From positions 11,943,186-12,007,185 of the forward strand of contig NC_033627.1 of the NCBI RefSeq assembly GCF_001540865.1: a stretch of 64,000 nucleotides of DNA, read 5' to 3'. Origin of the DNA: Ananas comosus (taxonomy: Eukaryota > Streptophyta > Magnoliopsida > Poales > Bromeliaceae). The notes under the pieces were generated by a model. That model was not told the DNA's origin. It did no database searches and saw only the letters and a program-made list of their open reading frames with translations. Within the stretch, counting starts at the first letter, position 1; every line of letters begins with the position of its first letter. Both the position numbers and the translations under genes were made by a program. This document shows positions 1 through 11,938 of the stretch, one piece after another.

Positions 1-660
1 TGTACGTGTGTTTAGAATAATAATGCAAAAAATATGTTGTAAAAATTAAACTAAACACACCATTTAATAATCATGAATAAATAAATTAATTAGTACAAAA
101 ACTAAATGTCATATATAGATTTGATATAGACTTCTAGAACAATGAGTCACGTAACAAAGAAAAATTATTAACCAAAACTATATACATGTATATCCTTTTT
201 ATTTTCATTTTATTAAAACAAATAAATAAATAAATAAACTCTATTTTTTTGTGTTGACCTTTGTGTTGACCGTGCCAAATGGGTGCTCCTAGCACTAGCA
301 GCCCTTTTTGTTGACCGCATCCAAGCAGGTGCTCTTGGCAGCCGCCCACGGGGTTGCCTTCGTATGGAGGAATTCTACACTGTGACACTTGCACTACGGC
401 ATTAATAACAAGCCAATTACATTTTTTTTTTTCAAATAAAAGTACAATAAAAATATTTTTTTATAATCATGATGGGATATGAACCCCTAAACGGAGACAT
501 TTGATTAGTTTGTTACGCCAGGCCACCAATATATTCGTTGCATTCTAGAATTTTTCCTTCGTATAGCCCCTAATGGGGCCGTACACGTGGGCCCCGCCAA
601 TCGCGGCGGAGCGATGCCCGCACGTCGCTCCAGTAGAAACCAGTCAACACCCGATTTTTT

Positions 661-676
661 TTTTTTTTTTTTTNTT

Positions 677-710
<34 letters not shown>
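661..710. repeat. poly-T tract with an ambiguous base
   Basis: Near-uninterrupted run of T with one N at about 674 and one C. It lies in a non-coding stretch and could be a retroposon poly-A tail on the minus strand or simple slippage. The N suggests unreliable length. Confidence 0.8.
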
Positions 711-711
<1 letters not shown>

Positions 712-890
712 TGAAATCGCTTAATGCCGTCGGCCCGGTTACATCGTTCCTCCGAATGTCAGTCTCGATTGAGGCCGGCCGATATCACCATTAATACAAA
801 TCGATCAACAAAATTTATTTATTTATTTATTCTTTAATAAAAAAAAATCAAAAGAAATTCGAAAAGAAACGAAAATTCGGTATAAGATAC

Positions 891-1306
891 GGCTCTGATA
901 CCACATGTTAGGACTTTATAAGAAACTAAGATCGTACCTTTTATTATAATTTCGATTTCAATACCCGGATTGTAGACGGTAATTCTTACTCGTGGTTCGG
1001 TCTCGTTCGTAATATGCAAAAAGATAGGACGTTTCGAGTTTAATTTCATTATTTCTGGAGATAGAGCCGTTCACAGGAATTAAGATTATGGTTAGACCGG
1101 GACTTCCGTATGTTATATTTTTATATAACTTAATATAAGGATATTAAATCACGTTCGTCCATCAAAGACGTGTCCAGATACATCATAACTGTTAGATCGA
1201 TTTATCTTTATATATCAACTTAAATAAACCGATTGTTTCTTTATATATCGTCTTAAATAAATCACGTGGGCCACGTCCAATAAAGAATACATGTGGAGGC
1301 TCAACA
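891..1306 (-). mobile_element. possible LTR-retrotransposon end (primer-binding site plus LTR)
   Basis: GGCTCTGATACCA at 891-903 is the reverse complement of TGGTATCAGAGCC, the initiator-Met-tRNA primer-binding site common in plant retrotransposons. It is followed two bases later by TGTTAGGA, and a candidate LTR end CTCAACA lies near 1306. That would make an LTR of about 400 bp in an element read on the minus strand. No second LTR and no gag or pol coding was seen at lower coordinates, so it is a remnant at best. The LTR end is a guess. Confidence 0.45.
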
Positions 1307-1764
1307 ACAGCAATAGAATTATGCACAAATTGACCACAGTTTCATCCACGACTATTGAAGCAAATAATTTTTAAGAAAAAATAATAATATTTAAAAAGTA
1401 GACTTTTTTTTTTATACAAGGGATGATCACACCACCTCATACATAGAGTGATAAAGTTTTATAAAAACAATTTTTAACCGGTACATATAGCCAAAAAAAT
1501 ATAATTATAACTATTCTATTTCAAATTACATGCATATTTAGTAATACTGTATTTATAATTACATTAAATCAAATGCCCTTTTATATAAAAATTAATAAAA
1601 TACGTATGTAAGCTGTTAATCTAACCCATCAGTCTCAAATGTGGCAATACGCCGAAACTGAGCATACTTCACGGCACGCACCAGTCCCTCTCCTCCACCC
1701 AAACAACCGATCGAGCAATTTGAGCACTACGTACGTAAACCCATATATGCCTCTCCCATCTCTC

Positions 1765-1772
1765 TATATAAA
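1765..1772 (+). promoter_or_regulatory. TATA box of the cysteine protease gene
   Basis: TATATAAA in a pyrimidine-rich context, about 100 bp before the ATG at 1871. That spacing suits a plant core promoter with a 60-75 base leader. Confidence 0.65.
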
Positions 1773-1870
1773 CCCATGCATATATGTATGATCCAATATC
1801 CCTTGCTTAATTAATTAAGTGTGCATATATATATAGATATATCAACTTCTTAGTTTATTAATTACTATAT

Positions 1871-2981
1871 ATGGCTTTCCCCACGATATTAACCCAAGGC
1901 CTTTGCATGGCTCTGCTTGTTCTAACTCTACGGGCTTCGTTCGCTTCGGCTTCTCGAGAGCTCGGCGAGATGTCGATGTTAGAGAGGCACGAGAGGTGGA
2001 TGGCTCAGCACGGCAAAGCGTACGAAGACGCTGCGGAGAAAGAGCGGCGGTTTGAGATATTCAAATCGAACTTCGAGCTGATTCAGACGTTCAACAATGG
2101 AAACCACAAGTTCAGGCTCGGCTTGAACCGGTTTGCCGATCTCACCAACGACGAGTTCAGGGCCACACACAACGGCTTCAGGCCGAAGTCGGGCGCGGCG
2201 GCGAGCACGGCGAAGCGGTTCAGGTACGAAAATGTTACTGCAGTGCCCGCGAGCATGGACTGGAGGGCTGAAGGCGCGGTTACTCCTGTGAAGGATCAAG
2301 GACAGTGCGGTGAGAACATAATAGTTGTTATATTCGAGATTTTAAGTTTGAAATTTAGTTACTTTATATTTCTAACACGCAACAAAACTAGGATGTTGCT
2401 GGGCGTTCTCCGCGGTAGCTGCAACAGAAGGGATCGCTAAGCTTGCCACCGGCAAGCTAGTCTCCTTATCGGAGCAAGAGCTCGTGGATTGCGACGTCCA
2501 CGGGCAAGACGAGGGCTGCGATGGGGGGCTAATGGACTCGGCTTTCGACTTCATCGTCAAGAACCGGGGTCTAACCACGGAAGCCAACTACCCCTACAAG
2601 GGGGCAGACGGCAAGTGCAACACCCGCAAGGCAGATGCGGCCGCCTCCATCTCAGGCCACGAGGACGTGCCTGCGAACCATGAGTCTGCCCTTCTCAAGG
2701 CAGTGGCCCACCAGCCGGTGTCGGTGGCCATAGACGCCGGCGGGTTCGCCTTCCAGATGTACGAGGGAGGCGTCTTTACTGGCGACTGCGGAACTGATCT
2801 AGACCACGGGGTTACTGCGGTGGGATATGGCGTGGCGAGCGACGGGACCAAATACTGGCTCATTAAGAACTCGTGGGGCTCGTCGTGGGGCGAGAACGGA
2901 TACATAAGGATGGAAAGAGATGTGAATTCTAAAGAAGGACTCTGCGGCATCGCCATGGAAGCTTCCTATCCTACTGCTTGA
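1871..2981 (+). CDS. papain-like cysteine endopeptidase (SAG39/bromelain-like, C1A family)
   Basis: Two exons, 1871-2309 and 2392-2981, joined across an 82-bp GT..AG intron, give 342 residues, the usual length for this family. A hydrophobic signal peptide covers about residues 1-26. The inhibitory prodomain has a complete ERFNIN pattern (E56, R60, F64, N67, I71, N75) and [11 protein letters not shown] at 86-96. The mature enzyme should begin near VPASMDW (125-131). Catalytic residues are Cys149 in CGCCWAF, His285 in LDHGV and Asn306 in KNSWG; Gln143 forms the oxyanion hole. GCDGG and paired cysteines are present. There is no KDEL tail and no granulin domain, so vacuolar or secreted proteolysis in senescence is likely, by family. 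The intron falls inside the active-site codons, so the unspliced frame would stop early at 2440. Confident for the family, less so for the subgroup. Confidence 0.95.
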
Positions 2982-3195
2982 TGGGCAAAATGGAATACGC
3001 TTACTTATATATGCAGAGTGCATGTACGTATACAAATAATATATACCGCACAATGTATATATATAAATATGTGTTTGTGATGGCTTTGCGGGTGGAGTAG
3101 TACTATTAAGTGAAGTCATTTAAGTAACTTTAAAAATGCATGTATGAGATGTTGCTGTGATCGAAGCACTTCATAATGTATGAAATATCAAGTTC

Positions 3196-3201
3196 AATAA
3201 A
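3196..3201 (+). terminator. polyadenylation signal of the protease gene
   Basis: AATAAA about 215 bp after the stop codon, in AT-rich DNA with T-rich sequence following. It is a plausible near-upstream element, but plant poly-A signals are loose. Confidence 0.45.
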
Positions 3202-3219
3202 ATTACTCGAATGTATTGT

Positions 3220-3650
3220 CTTTCCTAAAGCTCAGTTTCTTTCCTTCTTTAAATAATGACAATTCATAGCCTGAGCAGGTTCCAATCCTACTATCTGCTA
3301 TGTTGGGTTTGATGCTATCAAATTCTTCCATTAACCTATTTGCTTTATTTTGAATTTGATTAAATAACTCATGAAGTAGGCTAGATTCTACTTGATTTTT
3401 TATTTTAGTTGATCCATTAACAAATTAGGATATAGTATGACGTGTTCTCGTTGTGTAAGAAAGAGTTCCAAAATCGCTTTCTAAGATTCTATTTCCTGGT
3501 ATAGAGAAATAAAAATGGAGAGAAAGTTGAAGGAGAAACTCTTTTATTATTCTTGCTTGATTTAAAACCTTCAAAGTTGATTGAAGACAATCCAAGATGT
3601 ACTAATTAATATGGTGTTGGTCTAGTTCCATGACATGGTGACTAATAATA
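3220..3650. other. intergenic, nothing recognised
   Basis: AT-rich sequence between the protease 3' end and the first 1-kb repeat. No coding frame or inverted repeat stood out. Confidence 0.5.
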
Positions 3651-5850
3651 TTATTTTTTGTACGATAAAAAATCTAAAATTCTAAAATATTCTCAATTTT
3701 AACATTATCGCAATTTAAAAGAGTGTTTGAAGAATATTTTTTGTTTTTTTATCAACGTGTATCTATCTCACTTTAATCCATAGTGCATCTGTTTGTTTCT
3801 TCCAATTTCACGCTTGAAAGTGTTGAATGACAACATAAGAAAAGTACCACCGCAAATTCATCAAACAACCTGTTTGATTAGCAAATCCACAATTTGTTGA
3901 CTGCCTATTCCCTTCCACCCTCCTGCCTCATCCTTCTTCCAGTTCGTAATCCTTTAAGCCATGACCCTCCACGACGCTTCTTCCACTTCTTCTCTGCAAA
4001 CGGAATGATAGCCTGTCAGTGATTGAATATACTGACAAGCTTTCATGGAGAAGAGAGAGTGCTGGATTATACTTCCTACGCTTATTGCGGTTTAGACACA
4101 AGACTGCCTTCCTTCTGAGAGGGTGGGAGGTTGCCCGGGTGAGGGAGAAGACTACACGCCAGTGTCGCTCATCTTAGCGTTGGAGATTGGACTGGTATCG
4201 GCCGAGGAATGCACTGTTAGAAGGATTGTTGCACCATTAGTCTTTGCGTTGCACTATTATCTCTGTTGCGGGCTGCACAGTTCTTGATTTTTAGCTTCAG
4301 AAATTTTAAATTCTTAAAGCCGGACAGCAAACAACAGAGCTGGCGAATAACGGGGCGGATGTGATCCGAGTTCCGAAAAATAACAAGGTTGTGTAAAACG
4401 CAAGAGGTGCATTTAATGCCTAACAGGTCCGTACGTTAGGATATGCGTATCTCAAAGAATACGCGAAAGGCGTTAGTATGCGAGAAGCATTTTGATCAGT
4501 TTACTGAAAATTCGGCCCGAATCTGCAAAACGAAAAAGATGGCCCACATTTGCAAAAGCGCAAAATTAATAAATTTTTTTTGCAAATTGGTCTTATTTTT
4601 TATACAATAAAAAATCTATAATAAATTTTTTATGCAAATTAGTCTTATTTTTTATACAATAAAAAATCTAAAATTCTAAAATATTTTCAATTTTAACATT
4701 ATCGCAATTTAAAAGAGTGTTTGATGAATTTGCGGTGGTACTTTTCTTATGTTGTCATTCAACACTTTCAAGCGTGAAATTGGAAGAAACAAACAGATGC
4801 ACTATGGATTAAAGTGAGATAGATACACGTTGATAAAAAAATACTTCCACAAATTCATCAATAATTTGTAACAATTACAATCTTACATAGTGTTCGATGG
4901 CCCCCCTATTCCGCCTCCTCCTCCTGCATCACTCCTTCTTCCATTCGTATCCTTAACCAGCCCTTCTATGACATTTTCTACTTCCTCTGCAAACGTAATG
5001 TAGCTGTCAATGATTGAATATACTGACAACTTTCATGGAGAAAGAGGAGTCTGAATTTATACTTCCAATGCTTCTTGCGGTTTTAGCACAAGACTGCCTT
5101 CCTCCCCGGGTGGGAGGTTTGCGCGATGTGCGAGAGAAGACATACACGCCAAACGCGCATCATTGAAGCGTTGAGATTCTGGAATTGGTACCGGCCGAGG
5201 AATGCCCTGTTAGAAAGCATGTTGCACACAATAATAGTTTTTCGTTGCTCTCTGCGTTACACTATTATCTCTTTTCCGGCCGAACGCATTCTGACTTTTC
5301 CTTTAAAAATATTAGATAAGCAAACAACGAACTGGCGAATAAACGACGATGATCCAGTCTGAAAGAAAAATGAGGTTAAATAAAACTGAAAGAACATTTT
5401 AAAGTTGCGACATGTCCGTACGTTAAAATATTATGTAACTCAAAAATTACCTGAAATACGTTAAATACGAAAGCATTTTGATTAGTTTTACAAACTTCAT
5501 CCGAATCTACAAAACTAAAAAATGGCCGCATAATTATACAAAACGCACAAACTAATAAATCTTTTAATATCAAATGTCTTATTTTTATTCAATAAAAAAT
5601 CTTCTAGTAATTTTTATACAAATGGTCTTATTTTTTATCAATAAAAATCTAAAATCTCCAAATTTTCAATTAAACATTACAGTAATTTAAAAGAGTGGTT
5701 GAAAATTTTTATTTTTATTTTTACTCAACGTGCATTTGCTCACTTAAATCACTGTGATCTGTTGTTTTTGCCAATCACGCTTGAGCTATTTTAATACATA
5801 CATAAGAATCATTCCACAAATGCATCAAACAAATGTACGGATTCCAAATC
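3651..5850. repeat. tandem array of a roughly 1-kb unit, three copies (third partial)
   Basis: The same opening motif (TTATTTTTT...AAAAATCTAAAAT...TTTAAAAGAGTG) recurs at about 3651, 4645 and 5627, giving periods of about 990 and 980 bp. The unit bodies match between about 3940-4560 and 4930-5540 with many small indels. Each unit ends in AT-rich sequence like the ends of the Mutator-like element at 43.75 kb (AATTCGGCCCGAATCTGC, TTTGCAAAAGCGCAAAA). In the middle copy the segment 4725-4860 is inverted relative to copies one and three. Open frames inside are not conserved between copies, so the array is treated as transposon-derived and non-coding. Confidence 0.75.
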
Positions 5851-5860
5851 CACAGCATTA

Positions 5861-6265
5861 ACTCGTCGAAAGTTATACATTAAGAAAAATTGAAAAAGGT
5901 TACATGCTTCGGGCCGTTTTGCTTTGTTCTCCGTTCATCGTCTCATTGGTCCTTCTGGTTCTTTGATATTCAGGGGGGACGCATCTCGGGGCCGCTACAA
6001 TTGTCTTCATAGTCGTTATCAAGAAATAAAATATCACAATAAATCCCAATAGCAAGTTCAAATTAAACAATAAGCAATAAAAGAACAACCTTATCGAATA
6101 AATCCCCCATTTTTAAAATTTCCACCATTTTCCGGTCTTCACGATCCCAAAACTTATCTATCCGAACCCTCACAACAACAACGACAACAATCAACCATCA
6201 AAGAGAAAAAACCAACACAACGGACACCCTAACCCTAGGGAACCAAAACCGAAACCCTAGCTCGA
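5861..6265. other. 3' flank of the histone H4 gene
   Basis: Non-coding and AT-rich, becoming CA-rich near the H4 stop codon. It presumably holds the H4 3' UTR, read on the minus strand. No histone stem-loop was recognised, as expected for plants, whose histone mRNAs are polyadenylated. Confidence 0.5.
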
Positions 6266-6736
<471 letters not shown>

Positions 6737-6811
6737 TTATTGGAACTGGGGATTTGGGGGGAATCGGGGGAATCGGAGAGGGAAGAGGAAAATGGTGCGG
6801 TGGATTCGTTG

Positions 6812-6864
6812 ATTGGTGGGTTTTGAGCCGTTGGATTTGTAAACTTATTGACGCTTGTGATTGG
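6812..6864 (-). promoter_or_regulatory. two CCAAT motifs upstream of H4
   Basis: CCAAT on the minus strand at 6812-6816 and 6860-6864, both between the histone type I element and the TATA box. Plausible NF-Y sites; the motif is short, so chance occurrence is possible. Confidence 0.4.
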
Positions 6865-6878
6865 ATGAGCTCTGTTGG

Positions 6879-6896
6879 TCCGGATCGATGACGTGG
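6879..6896 (-). promoter_or_regulatory. plant histone type I element (hexamer plus octamer)
   Basis: Minus-strand CCACGTCATCGATCCGGA matches the published plant histone type I consensus CCACGTCANCGATCCGCG except for the last two bases. It joins the ACGTCA hexamer to a reversed octamer, the combination that drives S-phase and meristem expression in H3 and H4 promoters. It lies about 180 bp upstream of the TATA box. Confidence 0.75.
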
Positions 6897-6939
6897 TCGG
6901 TTTTACACTTGCAGGTAGCTGCGTTAGCTTTTGGACTAT

Positions 6940-6942
<3 letters not shown>

Positions 6943-6973
<31 letters not shown>
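6943..6973. repeat. (GT)n microsatellite
   Basis: About 15 GT repeats just upstream of the H4 promoter, followed by two GTTAGT units. Confidence 0.9.
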
Positions 6974-6976
<3 letters not shown>

Positions 6977-6999
6977 GTGTTAGTGTCTTTCATATCCCC

Positions 7000-7902
7000 A
7001 AAAAAAATAGTAATATTATACATATTCTTATAGATTGAAAAAAATATTATGAATACTTTTGTATATATAAGAGGATTCAGAAGTTAAAAAATATTGGTGA
7101 TAAAAAGATTTAGAATTTAGGAGTATATTAATAATAATTTTATATATTTAAAAAGTTAATGTGTTTACACAGTTTATTGTCATGTAAATAAATCAGTTTC
7201 ATAAAAAAAAAGTAAAATAAAATTTTTTCATATTTTTGCTTCCCTGATGTCAGTGCGATTAAGGTGCGTATAAAGTAATAACTTTATTGATTCTTCTTTC
7301 ATTATTGTTATATGCAATATATTTGATGAAATTATAAGTTTTACTACATCTATACATAAATCTGTTTCATCTCTTCTATTGTATATATAGTGATATATAT
7401 TATTTTTGTTTATTAATTTTTCATAGCTAGCCAGTCAAAAAGTTTTAAAATTTTTATGTTATTAATTTTTTGTCTTCCACAGCATCAGTCCACCGCAATG
7501 TACGGATAACTTCGCTAATTATTTATAATTATAAATAAGAACTATGATTTTTTTCTTCTTCAATAGTCATATTATTCATGATTTGAGATAATAACATATT
7601 TTACTTACAAGATTTATTTTTACTCAAAAATTAACTTAAAATTTAAATATAATATTTCATTCTAAACATTTGATCATGTTTGTTGGGCCCGTACGGTTTA
7701 GAATAGAAACTGAGATTGAATACAAAATGGTAAAACTCTTCAACGTCAACAATCATAATCGAAATAATTGATTTTTGTTTTCACTATTTTGTCGAGATAG
7801 AAAAAATTTTAGTTATAAAAACATAACTAAAATAAGATTGAAATTAAACAAAAACTATGATATACCAAATAATATGTTCATACATCCAAATAAGATATAA
7901 AT
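7000..7902. other. AT-rich intergenic, nothing recognised
   Basis: No coding frame, RNA gene or clear repeat was seen. Composition is like the other transposon-derived AT-rich DNA in the window. Confidence 0.5.
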
Positions 7903-8056
7903 TAATTAAACATTCATGCATTCAAATAGACCTTGGGTCTGGACAATGCCACACAATGCGTAAGTTAATTATTGGACCTAATTTGGGCTTGGAGTGGGTC
8001 GACTAGAATCTAGCCTGGTGTAGTCGTTGTTTTGACTTCAATGGAATCGAGGTTAA

Positions 8057-8629
8057 GGGCCCGTTTGTTTTGGTGTAAGTGGAGTGATGGAACTCGAGTT
8101 CGATCACTTTCGTTATTTATTTTGATATAAGTGAAAAATATAATGTAACTCAAGTTATGTTAGAGCTCCACTTCACCTACTCTCGACTTCCTCCTCTAAA
8201 GTGCTAAACTCGACTTTCACTACACTCAACCTCTTCTAAAAAATTTATTAAACAGTAAAATATAAACTCTACTTCCTTTATAATGGGTTAGAATTATCTT
8301 ATTTATAATAAATTAGGATTATTTTTAAATAATAATAAAAAATTAATTATATAATAGATTAAATTTTATAATGGTAAATTTACTATTATATTTAGGAGAT
8401 AATGAGATCCACTTACTTACATCAAAACAAACAATGAAACTCAAAAAATTAATTTTACCAGCACCAAGTTACATCAAAACAAACAACAGAAATAATTAAA
8501 TTTAACTTTCAGGCGGTACGAGTTATGTCAAAACAAATAACAAAAAAATAATTACACTTCAGAAAAATTCAAATACTACTACACTTGACTTACGTTGAAT
8601 CTACAAATACGTCTATCCAAAACGCCCCC
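8057..8629. mobile_element. Tourist/PIF-Harbinger-like MITE with TAA target duplication
   Basis: A 573-bp AT-rich element beginning GGGCCCGTTTGTTTTGG and ending CCAAAACGCCCCC, so the ends are inverted repeats. It is flanked by TAA at 8054-8056 and 8630-8632. The homologous uninterrupted site in copy B (near 12776) has a single TAA, which proves the insertion and fixes its boundaries. There is no coding capacity, so it would need a transposase from elsewhere. Confidence 0.88.
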
Positions 8630-8639
8630 TAATTGAAAC

Positions 8640-8720
8640 ATGAAGTCGTCGCCGAATATCGCGGCAAGCGTAAATCCCAGAGCGATTTTTACGGCGAAGC
8701 TCACCGACTTCCTCCCCTAG
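8640..8720 (+). other. 26-codon open frame conserved in both segmental copies (copy A)
   Basis: ATG...TAG encoding a peptide that starts MKSSPNIAA and ends DFLP. The same-length frame at 12787-12867 differs at only a few residues and keeps start, stop and frame. It may be a relic first exon carried by the duplicated segment. No function is known and it may not be expressed. Confidence 0.3.
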
Positions 8721-9181
8721 TGGTATTTATTGGTCATATTTGCTTATATATCCCTCTAATATTATGATATTGCAAAACATATTCTTTCAAACTTTAAATA
8801 TTATATATATTTTTTTATAAACCCTTAAATATTGATTTGTGGAACTCATTCTAGCATGTTTCAATTTGAATTAACATAAGTAATATCTTTTTGTATAATA
8901 TGAATTTTAAATATTTATGATCTAGCAAACTTGCACTCAAGCCAAAAGTACGATTGAATACTAGATATCTTTATATTTTACCATACTACTTATTTTGTCC
9001 TTACAAAAATCAGTGATGCTACTCAAATCGGAGTGTCAAGATTAAGCTCGGTATTTTTTTTATAATGACAATAATAATATTTTTAGTCATGTAATTTGAG
9101 TGATAAATACGATAAAAGCAAAATAGTCTTTTGAAATAGGACATCGTGACTTTTGGCTGGATGTAGTTATAATTTTTTAAA

Positions 9182-9324
9182 GGACTTTTTTTGTATTTAG
9201 ACCTTTGATAATTTTTTATTTTAATAATAGTCCTGTCAAAATTTAATTTTCAAAAATGGTCCTGGGCCTGCCACACAGGCGCCACGTCAGCGCCACGGGG
9301 GAAGGGCTGGGCCCGTGTGTTAAG
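9182..9324. other. spacer with a GC-richer patch
   Basis: Follows copy A and precedes the palindromic element. It contains GGTCCTGGGCCTGCCACAC and GCGCCACGTCAGCGCC, which resemble a transposon end. Nothing can be named. Confidence 0.35.
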
Positions 9325-9861
9325 TTGAACACGGTGAACCATTCACCGTGTTCAAACATGGTGAATGGTTCACCCATTTAATACGTATTTTTTGTTACGT
9401 ATTTTTTGTATATTGAAAAGTGGAATAAGGAGTAGTGATGTCAATAGATATGGATATCAGAAATATTATCCGAATTCAAACCTGAATAAATTATATATAT
9501 ATATACATAATTTATTTTTGTTTATTTATACAATATATAAAATATTTAATAATTTTTATTTCTTAGATCTTCATCAACCAGCGCGGTTTTTAAATCTATA
9601 CCGTAATGGATGGATCTAAGGAATGAAAAATTACTTAATAAAACGATGTTAGTATATGATAAATAAACAAAAATAATATTAGTTATATATCTATATATAT
9701 ATATAATATATATATAATATTATATATATAGATTTATTCGGGTTGGATTCGCGATAATATTTCGGGTATCCATACCTATTGACATCCCTATTCCTTATCA
9801 CTTTTCAATAGACAAAAAATACGTAAAGAAACACGGTGAACCATTCACCGTGTTCAACCTT
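9325..9861. mobile_element. non-autonomous inverted-repeat element with palindromic tips
   Basis: The ends are inverted repeats of about 85 bp or more: 9397-9482 pairs with 9740-9824. Outside them on both sides lies an almost perfect palindrome, GAACACGGTGAA-CCA-TTCACCGTGTTC at about 9330-9356 and a one-base variant at about 9829-9855. The left side carries an extra diverged copy at 9357-9376. The interior is AT-rich with (TA)n and no coding. The family was not recognised. Confidence 0.7.
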
Positions 9862-11572
9862 AGATACCCTGGCTGCCAGCCCTGCCGTGTGGGCTGTCGT
9901 AGGCACCTGTGTTCACGCCCCGGCGAGACCGGCGGTAAGGCCCTCCCGTAGCGTGCACAGACCCGCCATTATGGTCAACACATATAAGGCGTCTACAATA
10001 AAAAGCGGAAGTAAAAGTTAAGTAACTAAACAAGTAAAGAGTGAAAATAACTGACTAATGATATCAGGCAGCAATAAGTTCTATCGATTCTTATCACCAA
10101 GGTAAAGAAGTAAGCTAGAAGATAAAGGAGTCTATAAGAAGACAATATCCTGTCTCAATGTACAAAAATGGTTGCTCTCTAGTACTGTAAAATACTCTAA
10201 CCTCTCGCTCAGAAACAAAACATGAAATCGACGATGGTGACCATGCCTTAGCAACTCGTCTCTGAAGGAAGCTAGCTCGAAGCCAACTCCTTCCGCCGAT
10301 CCTGGCTCACCTGCCGTGGAAGGTCTGAAAATATCGAGAAAATGAGGGCGTGAGAACTAAATTTATAGTTCCAGTGCGCAATTACTGACGTTCAGTCTTG
10401 CACCACTAGGCCCCAAAAGAAAAGGGTAAGTACTATAGCATAATGAGAGTATTAGCAAAAATACGAAAGCATATATGAGGAGGCTAAACGCTCGGTATTC
10501 AAATAACATGATGTTCTGGTGATGTATCATTTACGCTATACACAAGTAATTGGTCCAATGCATAAAGAGCTAAGCTTAACTAAGCAAAGCCGCATTATAC
10601 AGCAACCAATGAAATAAAAGCGGTGTGTGCTATATGTACCATATGCTTATATCATGAGCACGTCAAAGTAATCAACTACTAACCCTATTCTAGTAGTGAT
10701 TATTCATTATCAACAACTGTGTCGATTTCCGTGTCCAATAAGAACCCAACAAGGTCAGTCCGCTTGTCGCCCTAAGTGCTGGTGGATAGCCCGATTCCTA
10801 CTCTTGGGAAGTGTCTGTCCCACCGACCTGTAGGCTTTTCACATCCGCACGATTGCGACGTATGTCGCGTAGCTAACTCCGGAGTACCGCGCTTGTAGGG
10901 AGCGAACCTCAGCAGATGTGCGAATGAGCCACAAATGCAAGCAAGCATTAGTTCCAAGTCTCAAGTATCCAATTTCATGTCTCTAAACACCGTATAGTCA
11001 TAGCATTCCGAAGATACTAGTTTCATTCACAAATATGAGTTCCATGTGCTTAAGTTCTTGTGGCCCCTTTATGACACTTGGACATTTTAAATGACAAGTT
11101 AATCCAACTCTTTCAATGGCATCCCTAGTATTAACATGACCTGAAGGCCAATGCCCCTCCATGACATAAGCCCAACTATTCACAAATAACACAAGTCCCC
11201 GAGCCTCTTTATGGCCTACCAAGAACCTTCAAGTTCAATATAGGAATAGTCCTTAAATGCATGCAAGAGGTGCTCATTTTCACAATAGAAGTCATGATTC
11301 CAAGTCTAAAAAGGATGCCAAATATGTGCAAGTACCACATGCTAGTTCTCTACTATATAGAGGTCCGAATTTCCTTACACATAACATAGGCATATTAAAC
11401 ATTCTAAAATTCACAATAAATATATCTAACATGATTACGCATGCTTTTCAATTTACGAAACATATTTCACCATATATGAGTATTTCTCATATAAAGGTTA
11501 GGTCAAACCCACCGAACCGTCGCGTGCTCCTTCGAATGACCGAACGGAGTTGTCCACGAGTCTCACAATACC
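9862..11572. other. unclassified non-coding block, possibly retrotransposon-derived
   Basis: About 1.7 kb of moderate GC content, unlike the AT-rich flanks, bounded by the palindromic element and the MITE-like start near 11573. It resembles the LTR or leader of a large retroelement in texture, but I see no primer-binding site, polypurine tract, gag or pol. The short open frames are not protein-like. Confidence 0.35.
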
Positions 11573-11760
11573 CTAAGGGCTCGTTTGGTTCAAGTTATGT
11601 AATATTACAAAGTATCTCGACATATCCAGGTATGTTGGATTTCGGCGTGAGATTACTACTAATGCTGTATTAGAGCGTTTGGTTTAATACAGTAATGTAA
11701 TACTAGATTACAGTGTTTATAGCATTAATATGTTTGGTTCAGTTTATAAAATTTAGTAAT
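11573..11760. mobile_element. MITE-like left end, incomplete
   Basis: Starts TAAGGGCTCGTTTGGTTCAA, a typical opening of plant hAT or Harbinger MITEs. A related AGAGCGTTTGGTTTAATAC follows about 90 bp later. No matching right end was found before the N at 11938. Confidence 0.35.
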
Positions 11761-11938
11761 CCTGACATAAAAGTATAGTTTTTTCCAAAATTGCCCATGT
11801 TGTAGTCATTTGAATATTGTTTTTTGCGGAAATGACGAATGGAGGGAAGGAGATCGTGATGATTATTTGGGAGGATGACGCAATAGAAGATGATAGGTGT
11901 TCGTGCGCGAGAGAGAGAAAGAGAGAGAGACGTCGAGN

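Larger units (their letters stand above)
1..1700. other. AT-rich intergenic region upstream of the protease gene
   Basis: Apart from the poly-T tract and the possible LTR remnant, no gene is supported. The short open frames here lack domain character or codon bias. Confidence 0.6.
7903..9181. repeat. dispersed duplicated segment, copy A (interrupted by a MITE)
   Basis: After removal of the MITE at 8057-8629, this segment matches 12618-13360 along its whole length in the same orientation. It includes GGGTCGACTAGAATCTAGCC, the stretch after ATGAAGTCGTCGCCG, and the AT-rich tail through TGGCTGGATGTAGTTATAAT. Divergence is by substitutions and small indels. No other coding was recognised. Confidence 0.85.

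Noticed and set aside
9862..11572. LTR retrotransposon with coding region
   Set aside because: No primer-binding site, polypurine tract, gag, protease, integrase or reverse transcriptase motif could be found, so only an unclassified block is reported.
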